Shown here: positions 49,845 through 56,879 of the stretch, piece after piece | Layout of the letters: each line of letters begins with the position of its first letter | Position numbering within the stretch: position 1 is the stretch's first letter | Assembly (NCBI GenBank): GCA_016791045.1 | Contig: JAEUNO010000025.1 | Location: 27,106 to 91,105 of the forward strand | Source: Methyloversatilis sp. | Lineage (GTDB): Bacteria > Pseudomonadota > Gammaproteobacteria > Burkholderiales > Rhodocyclaceae | DNA length: 64,000 bases | Direction: 5' to 3' | Program-made: the position numbers and the translations under genes | Notes under the pieces: generated by a model | The model's database searches: none | What the model saw: only the letters and a program-made list of their open reading frames with translations | What the model was told of the DNA's origin: nothing

Positions 49845-49938
49845 GGGTTTGAATCTGTTCTCGTTTGACCGGTGCGTCGCGTTGCCCTGCGATGCGCCGA
49901 CTGTAGAAGTGATGTACGAATCAAATTCCTGCGGACCC

Positions 49939-49965
49939 TAAAGTCCGGCGCAGCGCAGTCGTTAA
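49939..49965 (+). promoter_or_regulatory. Candidate sigma-28 (FliA) promoter
   Basis: TAAAGTCC (49939-49946), 11 bp, then GTCGTTAA (49958-49965). The FliA consensus is TAAAGTTT-N11-GCCGATAA; each half matches 6 of 8 and the spacing is exact. The predicted transcription start near 49972 is just ahead of the aptamer. The 94 bp between the HDOD stop and this promoter hold no gene. Confidence 0.6.
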
Positions 49966-49984
49966 ATGATGTGACGACATATTG

Positions 49985-50088
49985 AAGCTGAACCAGGGCA
50001 AACCCACCGAAAGGTGGCGACGCAAAGTTTCCGGTCTACCGGGTGCCCAGCGCCCCACGACAGCGGGGCCGCCGCGAAGCTGTAACCC
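49985..50088 (+). ncRNA. Cyclic di-GMP-I riboswitch (GEMM-I) aptamer
   Basis: The conserved core is present: CAGGGCAAACC (49994-50004), a P2 stem CCACC/GGTGG capped by a GAAA tetraloop (50009-50012), GACGCAAAG (50019-50027), and CCGGTCTA (50031-50038), the tetraloop-receptor side of P3. P3 closes by AGTTTC (50026-50031) with GAAGCT (50076-50081); an internal GCCCC/GGGGC hairpin (50052-50056 with 50065-50069) extends it. The G of CAGGGC favours c-di-GMP over the cGAMP variant. It lies about 75 nt before a DUF1631 start codon. No terminator is seen, so control is probably translational or Rho-dependent. Confidence 0.88.
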
Positions 50089-50164
50089 CGCCTCGCGTCC
50101 GGTCCTGACTTTGCGCCCCGTTTCAGCCTTTACCGACCGCCGTGCGCGGCCGCAAAGGTGAATC

Positions 50165-52540
50165 ATGAGCGCTGTACCCCTGCCGAAACAGACTGCCGTA
50201 CCGCCCGAACGAGGGCGGGTGATCAGCGACTGCCGCGATTTCACGATCCGGCGCCTGCGTGATTCGCTGCGCGGCATGCTGGAAAAGATCGAAGAAGATC
50301 TGGTCGCCCGGGCCGAGGCGGAACTCGACCGTGACCAGCGCAACCTCTACATGTTCACCTGCGGCAAGGCCCGCCAGCAGTGGGCCGGCATCGAACAGAC
50401 CTTCATCGACCACCTGACCCGCTATTTCGACGCGCGCGTACGCGGCGAGCCGGTCGAATCGTCGCGCTCAGCGGTTCCGACTTCACTCGACGAACTCAGC
50501 CTGGTGGGCGAAGACGACCTGACGCAGGATCTGGCTGTCCATGAACTGACCCGCAAGCTGAAGGAACACTGCGACGAGGAACTGTTCGGCGTCGAACAGC
50601 GTCTGGGTTCGCTGCTTGGCAAGTCAGACCCGACCGATCAGGACAATCCGCTCGGCACCGAAGGCGTCGCCAAGGCGTTGCGCGCGGCGTGCGAAGAGGT
50701 CGATGCCAGCGTGCAGATGCGGCTGGTGCTTCTGCAATCGCTCGAATCGCAGATTTCACGCGAACTTTCAAAGCTTTACCAGGACCTCAACGTACGACTG
50801 CAGCGACAGAACGTCCTGCCGGGACTGCGTCGCGGCTTCCGCCGCAATGTCGGCGCGCGTGCAGGCGTGGCGGGCGTGCCGCCCGCGCAGGGCGTTGGCG
50901 CAGCCGGCGATCCGGCGGGAATGGCCAGCGGTGGTTTTGCGCCGTCGGCAAGCGGGCAGGGGGGCTTTCCTTCGACAGGCAGCGCCCAGGACTCAGGCTT
51001 CACCGCATCAATGCCCGGTTTCGGCATGTCGTCGGTCAATGGCGGCTTCGGCGAGCAGGCTGCGTTCGGTGGCGCCGCCGAAGCGGACGGCGACATCTAC
51101 GCCATGCTGTCGCAACTGGTCCAGGGCCAGATGGCGGCGCAGGGCATTGCGCTGCCGCCCATCGGCGCGGCCGGAGCCAGTCCGGCCGGGCTGGCATCAC
51201 CCTTCGTGTTCGAGGCCCTCAGCGCGCTGCAGTCCGACGCCGATCTTTCGGTGCCGGCCGCCGCGTCCTACAACCTCGGCATACCGCCCAATCTGCTGCG
51301 CAACTTCCGCACCTCGGAACTGGGCCGCCACCTCGGGCAGTTCGATGCGATCACGGTCGACATCGTCGCCATGCTGTTCGACCTCATCTTCGACGACGCC
51401 GATATCGCCGATCCGATCAAGGCGCTGGTCGGCCGGCTGCAGATTCCGCTGGTCAAGGTGGCCATGCTGGATCGCAGCTTTTTCTCCAGCAAGGCACATC
51501 CGGCGCGTCGATTGCTCGACCTGATTTCCAATTCGATGATGCGCTGGGGGCGCGACGTCGGTCACGAAGACCCGCTGTACATCAAGCTGGCTGAAATCGT
51601 CGATCGCATCCTGCGCGACTTCGACCGCGATCTGAGCCTGTTCGAGGCCTGCAGCGACGACCTGCGCGCCTTCGTCATCGAACTCGAGGCGGACGAGACG
51701 AAGCGCGCGGAAGCTGCGGCGCTGATCGCCAGCGCGCGCGAGCAGGAGCGGCTGCACCGCGAGGACGCGCGGCGCGCTGCCGACGACGAGATCGATGACC
51801 GGTTGCGCAAGCCGCTGCCCGGTGTCGTGCAAAGTCTGCTTGATGGCGTATGGCGCAGACTGCTGCGCAAGCACGTCGACGCCGGTCCGGACGCGGCGGT
51901 CGATTACCAGCAGGCGCTTGCCACCATCGACGAACTGATCTGGAGCGTGCAGGCCAAGGCCGATGCGGATGAACGCCGCGCCCTCGTGGTCGCGTTGCCC
52001 GGTTTGCTGCGCCGCCTCAACCAGGGCTTCGATCTGGCAGGCGCCCATCCGGCCGACAAGCTGATGCTGCTCAACGGCCTGTTCGACCTGCATGCGCAGT
52101 GGATCAAGCCCGGCGCGGCAGCCGCGCCGCCGGCGGTCGAACAGTGGGTGCCGGACGCGTACTCCGCGAATGACGATGTGCCGGCGCCTGAAGTCGTCAG
52201 CGAGCATGTCGAGCAGGACGGTCTTGAGCTGAATGACATTTCACTCAATCTGCCGGCGCCGCTCGACATCCAGGAGCAGGACCGCGTATTCGAACTCAAG
52301 CGCGGCGACTGGATCGAGTTCCGGCAGGCTGACGGCAGTTTCGTGCGCATGCGCCTGAACTGGGTCAGCCCGCAACGCGGCATCTACCTGTTCACCAATC
52401 CCGGTTCGACGCGGGCCACCTCGATCGCACCCGACGCGCTGGCGCTGCAGCTGGCCAACGGCGAAGCACGCGTGGTCAACAATGAGCCGATGTTCGACCG
52501 GGCGGTCAGCCAGGCGCTCGGCCAGCAGCGCGCGCGTTAA
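50165..52540 (+). CDS. DUF1631 family protein under c-di-GMP riboswitch control
   Basis: A 791-residue cytoplasmic protein matching DUF1631. The N-terminal helical region (ISDCRDFTIRRLRDSLRGMLEKIEEDLVARAEAELDRDQRNLYM) is followed by a low-complexity Gly/Ala/Pro/Ser linker (residues about 230-310), a helical core (SYNLGIPPNLLRNFRTSELGRHLGQFDAITVDIVAMLFDLIFDD), and a C-terminal beta-rich module (FELKRGDWIEFRQADGSFVRMRLNWVSPQRGIYLFTNP) that looks PilZ-like in layout but has no clear RxxxR motif. The function is unknown. The c-di-GMP aptamer and sigma-28 promoter upstream suggest a motility or attachment role. Ribosome-binding site AAAGGTG is 4-10 bases before the ATG. Confidence 0.88.
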   Translation: MSAVPLPKQTAVPPERGRVISDCRDFTIRRLRDSLRGMLEKIEEDLVARAEAELDRDQRNLYMFTCGKARQQWAGIEQTFIDHLTRYFDARVRGEPVESSRSAVPTSLDELSLVGEDDLTQDLAVHELTRKLKEHCDEELFGVEQRLGSLLGKSDPTDQDNPLGTEGVAKALRAACEEVDASVQMRLVLLQSLESQISRELSKLYQDLNVRLQRQNVLPGLRRGFRRNVGARAGVAGVPPAQGVGAAGDPAGMASGGFAPSASGQGGFPSTGSAQDSGFTASMPGFGMSSVNGGFGEQAAFGGAAEADGDIYAMLSQLVQGQMAAQGIALPPIGAAGASPAGLASPFVFEALSALQSDADLSVPAAASYNLGIPPNLLRNFRTSELGRHLGQFDAITVDIVAMLFDLIFDDADIADPIKALVGRLQIPLVKVAMLDRSFFSSKAHPARRLLDLISNSMMRWGRDVGHEDPLYIKLAEIVDRILRDFDRDLSLFEACSDDLRAFVIELEADETKRAEAAALIASAREQERLHREDARRAADDEIDDRLRKPLPGVVQSLLDGVWRRLLRKHVDAGPDAAVDYQQALATIDELIWSVQAKADADERRALVVALPGLLRRLNQGFDLAGAHPADKLMLLNGLFDLHAQWIKPGAAAAPPAVEQWVPDAYSANDDVPAPEVVSEHVEQDGLELNDISLNLPAPLDIQEQDRVFELKRGDWIEFRQADGSFVRMRLNWVSPQRGIYLFTNPGSTRATSIAPDALALQLANGEARVVNNEPMFDRAVSQALGQQRAR

Positions 52541-52553
52541 GGGCGGCCGACGG

Positions 52554-52886
52554 TCAGCGACGCATCTGACGGTCATGCTTCTGATGCCGGATGCCGGCAT
52601 TGGCGCGGTCCTGCATGCGTTCCATCCTGACCGCTTCCTTGCGATCGATCGCGCCATCGGCCAGTGCCCGGTTTTCCGCGCGATCGATATGCGCCTGCTG
52701 ATGTTCCAGCCGGGTGGCTTCGCGCGCGGTGACCGTCCCCTTTTCGATTCCGCGGTCGATCCGCGTTTCCTGTCTGTCCTGTCGGTTGTCGATGCGGGTT
52801 TCCATGCGATCGGACGGGGTGGTCTGAGCGAGTGCCGCGGTGCTGAAGGCAAGGGCGAGCAGGGCGGCGTGCGGAAGGGTTTTCAT
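52554..52886 (-). CDS. Small highly charged periplasmic protein
   Basis: 110 residues. A signal peptide (MKTLPHAALLALAFSTAALA, cleavage before QTTPSD) is followed by a mature part composed almost wholly of charged and Gln residues in a repeated R/E/D/Q pattern (RMETRIDNRQDRQETRIDRGIEKGTVTAREATRLEHQQAHIDRAE), likely helical. GIEKGTVTAREATRLEHQQ resembles small heavy-metal- or stress-linked periplasmic proteins of betaproteobacteria, without an assigned function. CTGGAG lies 8 bases before the start. It is divergent from the DUF3106-ECF sigma operon and may be its regulon member. Confidence 0.75.
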   Translation of the reverse strand: MKTLPHAALLALAFSTAALAQTTPSDRMETRIDNRQDRQETRIDRGIEKGTVTAREATRLEHQQAHIDRAENRALADGAIDRKEAVRMERMQDRANAGIRHQKHDRQMRR

Positions 52887-52933
52887 GGTGGTCTCCAGAA
52901 GATCGGCGGCGTGCGGATGCATCGCCTGCATCG

Positions 52934-52964
52934 CTTGAACGCTGCGCGCCCGCCGGTCCTTACG
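52934..52964 (-). promoter_or_regulatory. Candidate ECF promoter of the small periplasmic gene
   Basis: On the minus strand CGTAAGG (52964-52958), 16 bp, CGTTCAAG (52941-52934). The same two elements recur on the plus strand ahead of DUF3106. The predicted start near 52927 leaves a 40-nt leader. The spacing is typical of ECF promoters. Confidence 0.5.
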
Positions 52965-53013
52965 TTGCCCGCATGTAAGAGGATGTAAGGTTCTGCGGCG
53001 GCCCCGGATGTCG

Positions 53014-53042
53014 CGTAAGAATCCGTCGTCCGGCGCGTTCAA
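53014..53042 (+). promoter_or_regulatory. Candidate ECF promoter of the DUF3106-sigma operon
   Basis: CGTAAGA (53014-53020), 15 bp, CGTTCAA (53036-53042). Two further direct copies ATGTAAG lie upstream (52973-52979 and 52983-52989). Autoregulation by the ECF factor of this operon is the simplest reading. Confidence 0.5.
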
Positions 53043-53098
53043 TGCCGGTGACCGTGATGCCTGGAACCGATTTGTTCTCACTTTCCTCCGACGACGCC

Positions 53099-53557
53099 AT
53101 GTGCCGGCCGTACCGCCCGATCCCGATCCTGCTCCTGATCGCGTGCGTGCTCGCGTTCGGCATGCTGCCGGGCAGCGCGCAGGCCGCGCTGCCCGAAGTA
53201 CCCGACCCGCAGGCCTGGAGCACCCTGCCGGCCGCCGAGCGCGATGCGCGTGCGGGCGCCCTGCGCGAGAAGCTGCGCGCCGCCACGCCGGACGAGCGCC
53301 GGCAGTTTCGCGAACGTCTGCGCGAACGTCTGTCGGCGTTGCCGCCGGAGCAGCGGCGCGAAATCGCTGACCGGCTGCGCGAAGACTGGAAAGCCATGAG
53401 TGACGCTGATCGGGATCGCCTGCGTGCCGAGCGGCGGGAATACATCCGCTCCTTGTCGGCGGAGGAACGCAAGGCACTGCTGCGCGAGCGGCGCGAACTG
53501 CTTGACCGCATGGCGCCCGAAGAGCGTCGCCGATGGCAGCGCGAGATCGGACGCTAG
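53099..53557 (+). CDS. DUF3106 periplasmic protein
   Basis: 152 residues. A signal peptide (PIPILLLIACVLAFGMLPGSAQA, cleavage before ALPE) is followed by DUF3106-type repeated helices rich in Arg/Glu/Leu: WSTLPAAERDARAGALREKLRAATPDERRQFRERLRERLSALPPEQRREIADRLREDW. Each repeat of about 18 residues has the pattern L-P/S-x-x-E/D-R. Such proteins commonly accompany ECF sigma genes in betaproteobacteria and recall CpxP/Spy-like stress sensors in composition. The ATG at 53099 is chosen because it gives the best signal peptide. It overlaps the sigma gene by 25 bp. Confidence 0.8.
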   Translation: MCRPYRPIPILLLIACVLAFGMLPGSAQAALPEVPDPQAWSTLPAAERDARAGALREKLRAATPDERRQFRERLRERLSALPPEQRREIADRLREDWKAMSDADRDRLRAERREYIRSLSAEERKALLRERRELLDRMAPEERRRWQREIGR

Positions 53558-54171
53558 ACCCGTGGCCGCAGACATCCGTGGCTGCTGAATTCGGCCTGCC
53601 GGCACTCGATGGCCTGCTGCCGCGTGCGTGGCGCAGTGACGCTGCGTTGCTGCAGCAGGCGCATGCGGGGACGCGGGCCGCCTCCGACGAACTGGTGCGA
53701 CGCCTGCTGCCACAGGCACATGCAGTCGCGTGGCGGCTGACCGGCAACAGGGCGGACGCGGAGGATGTCGTGCAGGAGGCGTTCTGTCGTCTGTGGCAGC
53801 ACGCGCCGCGCTTCGAGCCCCGCGCATCGGTGTCGACCTGGTTCCTGACCATCGTGCGCAATCTGTGCATGGACCGCTTCCGCCGCGAAGTGGAACGCGC
53901 AGACCCATCGGTACTCGACGATCTGGTTGATCCGGCAGCCACACCGGAGCAGCACTGGCTGGCGGGCGTACGCAGCGCGCGCCTGCACGAGGCCCTCGAA
54001 CGGCTGCCGGCGCGCCAGCGCAGTGCGCTGATGATGTGGGCGTGGGAAGAATGCGACATCGCAGCCATTGCACGCGAGCTGGGGCTGGCCGAAAATGCAG
54101 TCCATCAACTGTTGTTCCGGGCCCGGACCCGGCTCAAGACCCTGCTGTCAGGAGGGGACGCACATGACTGA
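53533..54171 (+). CDS. ECF-family RNA polymerase sigma factor
   Basis: 212 residues. Sigma region 2 spans about residues 45-110 (RRLLPQAHAVAWRLTGNRADAEDVVQEAFCRLWQHAPRFEPRASVSTWFLTIVRNLCMDRFRRE), region 4 spans about 150-205 (ALERLPARQRSALMMWAWEECDIAAIARELGLAENAVHQLLFRARTRLKTLL). The 40-residue N-terminal extension is unusual but continuous. It is flanked by a DUF3106 gene (25-bp overlap) and a small membrane protein gene (8-bp overlap), forming a coupled stress-response-like operon. The stimulus is unknown. Confidence 0.93.
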   Translation: MAARDRTLDPWPQTSVAAEFGLPALDGLLPRAWRSDAALLQQAHAGTRAASDELVRRLLPQAHAVAWRLTGNRADAEDVVQEAFCRLWQHAPRFEPRASVSTWFLTIVRNLCMDRFRREVERADPSVLDDLVDPAATPEQHWLAGVRSARLHEALERLPARQRSALMMWAWEECDIAAIARELGLAENAVHQLLFRARTRLKTLLSGGDAHD

Positions 54172-54466
54172 ACCACTGTCGGGTATCACACCGGATGCCG
54201 CATCGGGCCTGTTCGCCGACGATGCGCTGCGCAGTGCGCTGCGCGCATTGCCTGAACCATCGCCGTCGCCGGACCTGCAGCGACGGCTGCTTGCCGGTAC
54301 GCCGCATCGTCGCCCACGCGTGCTGCGTGGCTGGATGACCGGGCTGGTGCTGTGTTCCCTGCTGGCCGCGGTCGCGCTCGGCGTGATCGAATACCGTGCC
54401 TGGCAGACCACCGAAGAGCTGGCCCGGCTGGACGAGCTGTCGGTGGCGTCCATGCTGCTGCTCTGA
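54164..54466 (+). CDS. Small single-span membrane protein, possible anti-sigma factor
   Basis: 100 residues: a soluble N-terminus (DALRSALRALPEPSPSPDLQRRLLAGTPHRRPRVLRG), one transmembrane helix (WMTGLVLCSLLAAVALGVIEY, about residues 58-78) and a short C-terminal tail with an amphipathic helix. The size and overlap with the ECF gene fit an anti-sigma role like the DUF3619-type partners of betaproteobacteria; the zinc-binding HxxxCxxC motif of ZAS anti-sigmas is absent. The assignment rests on context. Confidence 0.65.
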   Translation: MTEPLSGITPDAASGLFADDALRSALRALPEPSPSPDLQRRLLAGTPHRRPRVLRGWMTGLVLCSLLAAVALGVIEYRAWQTTEELARLDELSVASMLLL

Positions 54467-54535
54467 GCCGGGCGATGACGGTTGTCATCAAGCGCTGGTA
54501 ATCATCTTTGCAAGAATGGATCGACGGAGTGTTCG

Positions 54536-55078
54536 ATGCTGATTGACCGCCACGGATCGTCGCTGCTGCTGATCGACATGCAGGAGCGGCTGTTGCCCGC
54601 GATGGATGACGCGGGACGCCTGCTCGACAATGTCGTCTGGATGGTGCGCATCGCGCAACGCCTGTCGGTGCCGGTTTCGATCTGCGAGCAGAATCCGAAA
54701 GGTCTGGGCGCGACGGTGCAGGCGCTGCGCGACCTCGTGCCGGCTCAGTCCATCACGCCCAAAATGCATTTCTCTTGCGTCACCGATGGCTGCCTGGACA
54801 CGATGGCCGGGCTGCAGCGGCCGCAGGTCGTGATCTGTGGCATCGAAGCGCATATCTGCGTGCTGCAGAGTGCGCTGGCGCTGCAATCCAGCGGCAAGCA
54901 GGTGTTCGTCGCGGCCGATTGCGTCGCGTCGCGCGACCCGTCCAACCGCCAGGTGGCACTCGACCGCATGCGTCAGCACGGCGTGATCGTGGTGTCGCGC
55001 GAAATGGTGGCGTTCGAATGGCTGGGTGCGGCGGGCTCGGACGAGTTCCGCGAAATCAGCCGGACTTTCCTGCGCTAG
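54536..55078 (+). CDS. Isochorismatase-family hydrolase
   Basis: A 180-residue cysteine hydrolase: SLLLIDMQERLLPAM is the N-terminal Asp motif, TPKMHFSCVTD contains the Lys of the triad, and VVICGIEAHICVLQSALALQSSGKQVFVAADCVASRDP holds the catalytic Cys (AHICVLQ). It resembles the YcaC-like group rather than true isochorismatase, so the substrate is not assigned. The ATG at 54536 has CGGAG upstream. Its stop TAG overlaps the stop of the opposing gene in the palindrome CTAG. Confidence 0.88.
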   Translation: MLIDRHGSSLLLIDMQERLLPAMDDAGRLLDNVVWMVRIAQRLSVPVSICEQNPKGLGATVQALRDLVPAQSITPKMHFSCVTDGCLDTMAGLQRPQVVICGIEAHICVLQSALALQSSGKQVFVAADCVASRDPSNRQVALDRMRQHGVIVVSREMVAFEWLGAAGSDEFREISRTFLR

Positions 55079-56133
55079 GGGCTGCCGGGGCGGATGGCCG
55101 CCACGCTGGCATGGCCGCACAGCGCCATGCTCTGTTCCAGTTCGTCGCGCAACAGCCGCATGACGTGCGCAACGCCGAGCGCACCGTTGCCGGCCAGCCC
55201 CCAGATGCACGGTCTCCCGATCAGTACTGCATGTGCGCCCGCCGCCAGTGCGCGGTGCACGTCGATACCACTGTCGATGCCGCTGTCGAGCAGCACCGGT
55301 ACACCCGGCCCGACGGCACTCACGATGGCCGGCAGCGCCGACAGGCTGGCCGGTGCCCCGGGCAGCACGCGTCCGCCGTGGTTGGAGACGACAATGCCGT
55401 CACAGCCCCGACGCACCGCTTGCACCGCGTCGTCCGGGTGCAGCACGCCCTTGAGCAGCAGGGGCAGCGGCGTGAGGTCGCGCAGCCAGGCCAGATCGTC
55501 CCAGGTCGGTGCCTGCGCCATCAAGCCGTCGAACACCTGACTCTGGCCGTCGGCGAGGGCGATCGGACGCGCGGGTGCATCGAGATTGACCGCACCGACC
55601 TGCGCCGGCAGCGCCAGCGCGGTCTGCTTCACCGGCGCATCGACCGTGAACACCACCGCGCGGACGCCGGCAGCGAGGGCGCGATCGAACAGCCGGCGTG
55701 TCGCGTCGCGGCTGCCCTGCCAGTAAAGCTGGAACCACGGTGCGCGTTCTGCGGCCCGTGCGATCGTGTCGAACGGCTGGCTGGCCAGGGAGCTGATGAT
55801 CATCTGCCCGTCCTGCGCATTCGCTGCCATGGCACTCGCCTGCTCGCCGTCCGGGTGATACAGGCGCTGATAGGCGAGCGGGGCGAGCAGCATCGGATGG
55901 CCAAGCAGCTCGCCGAACAGTTCGATGCGGGTATGGCCGCCGCGCACATCGGTCAGCGGGCGCGGCATCAGCGGCGCGGCGTCGAAGGCGGCGCGATTGG
56001 CCCGTCCGCACGGCGAATCGCGGCCGTCGTCGAGGTACTGCCAGAGCTCGGGGTGCAGGCGCGCGCGCGCCAGCTCGCGATAGTCGGCGATGGAACGCGG
56101 CGCGGGCAGGGTCACGTTCAGGTGTCGCCCCAA
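55075..56133 (-). CDS. FMN-dependent 2-hydroxyacid oxidase/dehydrogenase
   Basis: A 352-residue TIM-barrel flavoprotein of the lactate-oxidase/glycolate-oxidase family. LLAPLAYQRLYHPDGEQASAMAAN, LYWQG, VFTVDAPVK, LKGVLHPDD (catalytic Lys), VVSNHGGR (catalytic His and Arg) and DSGIDSGIDVHRALAAGAHAVLIGRP are present in order. It oxidises an L-2-hydroxyacid such as L-lactate, passing electrons to O2 or quinone. There is no membrane segment. It is last in the TonB receptor-PiuC-oxidase order and overlaps the dioxygenase gene by 16 bp, so it is co-transcribed with iron-uptake genes. Confidence 0.88.
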   Translation of the reverse strand: MGRHLNVTLPAPRSIADYRELARARLHPELWQYLDDGRDSPCGRANRAAFDAAPLMPRPLTDVRGGHTRIELFGELLGHPMLLAPLAYQRLYHPDGEQASAMAANAQDGQMIISSLASQPFDTIARAAERAPWFQLYWQGSRDATRRLFDRALAAGVRAVVFTVDAPVKQTALALPAQVGAVNLDAPARPIALADGQSQVFDGLMAQAPTWDDLAWLRDLTPLPLLLKGVLHPDDAVQAVRRGCDGIVVSNHGGRVLPGAPASLSALPAIVSAVGPGVPVLLDSGIDSGIDVHRALAAGAHAVLIGRPCIWGLAGNGALGVAHVMRLLRDELEQSMALCGHASVAAIRPGSP

Positions 56134-56801
56134 CGACGCAGCAGGTTGTGATAGACGCCGGTCAGTCTGACCATGGATGGGGTTTCACCCAACTGCTGGC
56201 GCAGCGCCAGCAATTCCATGTCGAGATCGAACAGCAGGCGTCGCTGCTCGGCGTCACGCACCAGACTCTGGATGAACATGAAACAGCCGATGCGCTCACC
56301 GCGCGTCACCGGCTGCACCTGATGCACCGACGATGATGGATAGATGACCAGACTGCCGGCCGGCAGCTTCACTTCTTGGCGGCCGTAGGTATCTTCGATG
56401 ACCAGTTCGCCACCGTCGTAATCGGCCGGATCTGACAGAAAAAGCGTTGCCGATACATCGGCGCGCACATAACCGCTGCCATCCGGCAGGGCGCGCATCG
56501 AATTGTCGATGTGCGCACCATAGCGGTCGGCGTCACCGGCGTAGCGGTTGAAGCAGGGCGGCACGATGCGGTGCGGCAGCACGGCGGTGAAAAACATCGG
56601 CGAGCGGTTCAGTGCCGCCAGTACGATGCGCCGCAACTCCGGCAGCAGCGGCGCATCTTCGGCGATCTGCCGGTTGTTCTTGACGGTGACGGCCTGCGTG
56701 CCGGCGGTGGCCGCACCGCTCGACCACTCGGAGCGGTCGAGCAGGGCGCGCACCAGGGCGACTTCGTCGCCCGGCAGCAGGTCGTCGATTGTCAGCAACA
56801 T
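56118..56801 (-). CDS. Fe(II)/2-oxoglutarate PKHD-type hydroxylase (PiuC/YbiX-like)
   Basis: A 227-residue prolyl-4-hydroxylase-like dioxygenase. Iron ligands are in YGAHIDNSMRA (H-x-D) and SSSVHQVQPVTRGERIG (His and the 2-oxoglutarate Arg); TLFLSDPADYDGGELVIEDTYG is the PKHD core. PiuC/YbiX genes usually sit next to TonB-dependent siderophore receptors, as here, and are iron-regulated; the substrate is unknown. It follows the receptor gene by 78 bp. Confidence 0.93.
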   Translation of the reverse strand: MLLTIDDLLPGDEVALVRALLDRSEWSSGAATAGTQAVTVKNNRQIAEDAPLLPELRRIVLAALNRSPMFFTAVLPHRIVPPCFNRYAGDADRYGAHIDNSMRALPDGSGYVRADVSATLFLSDPADYDGGELVIEDTYGRQEVKLPAGSLVIYPSSSVHQVQPVTRGERIGCFMFIQSLVRDAEQRRLLFDLDMELLALRQQLGETPSMVRLTGVYHNLLRRWGDT

Positions 56802-56879
56802 GAATGGGCAAGGGCAGAACGAGTGAGGAAGGATCCAGGAGCTATCACAGGTTGCAGCAAGCCTGTCGCGTCGGTGATT

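Noticed and set aside
52890-54068. Upstream part of a 504-codon minus-strand frame ending in the small periplasmic protein
   Set aside because: Only the last 110 codons have a signal peptide and ribosome-binding site; the rest is the antisense of the sigma operon.
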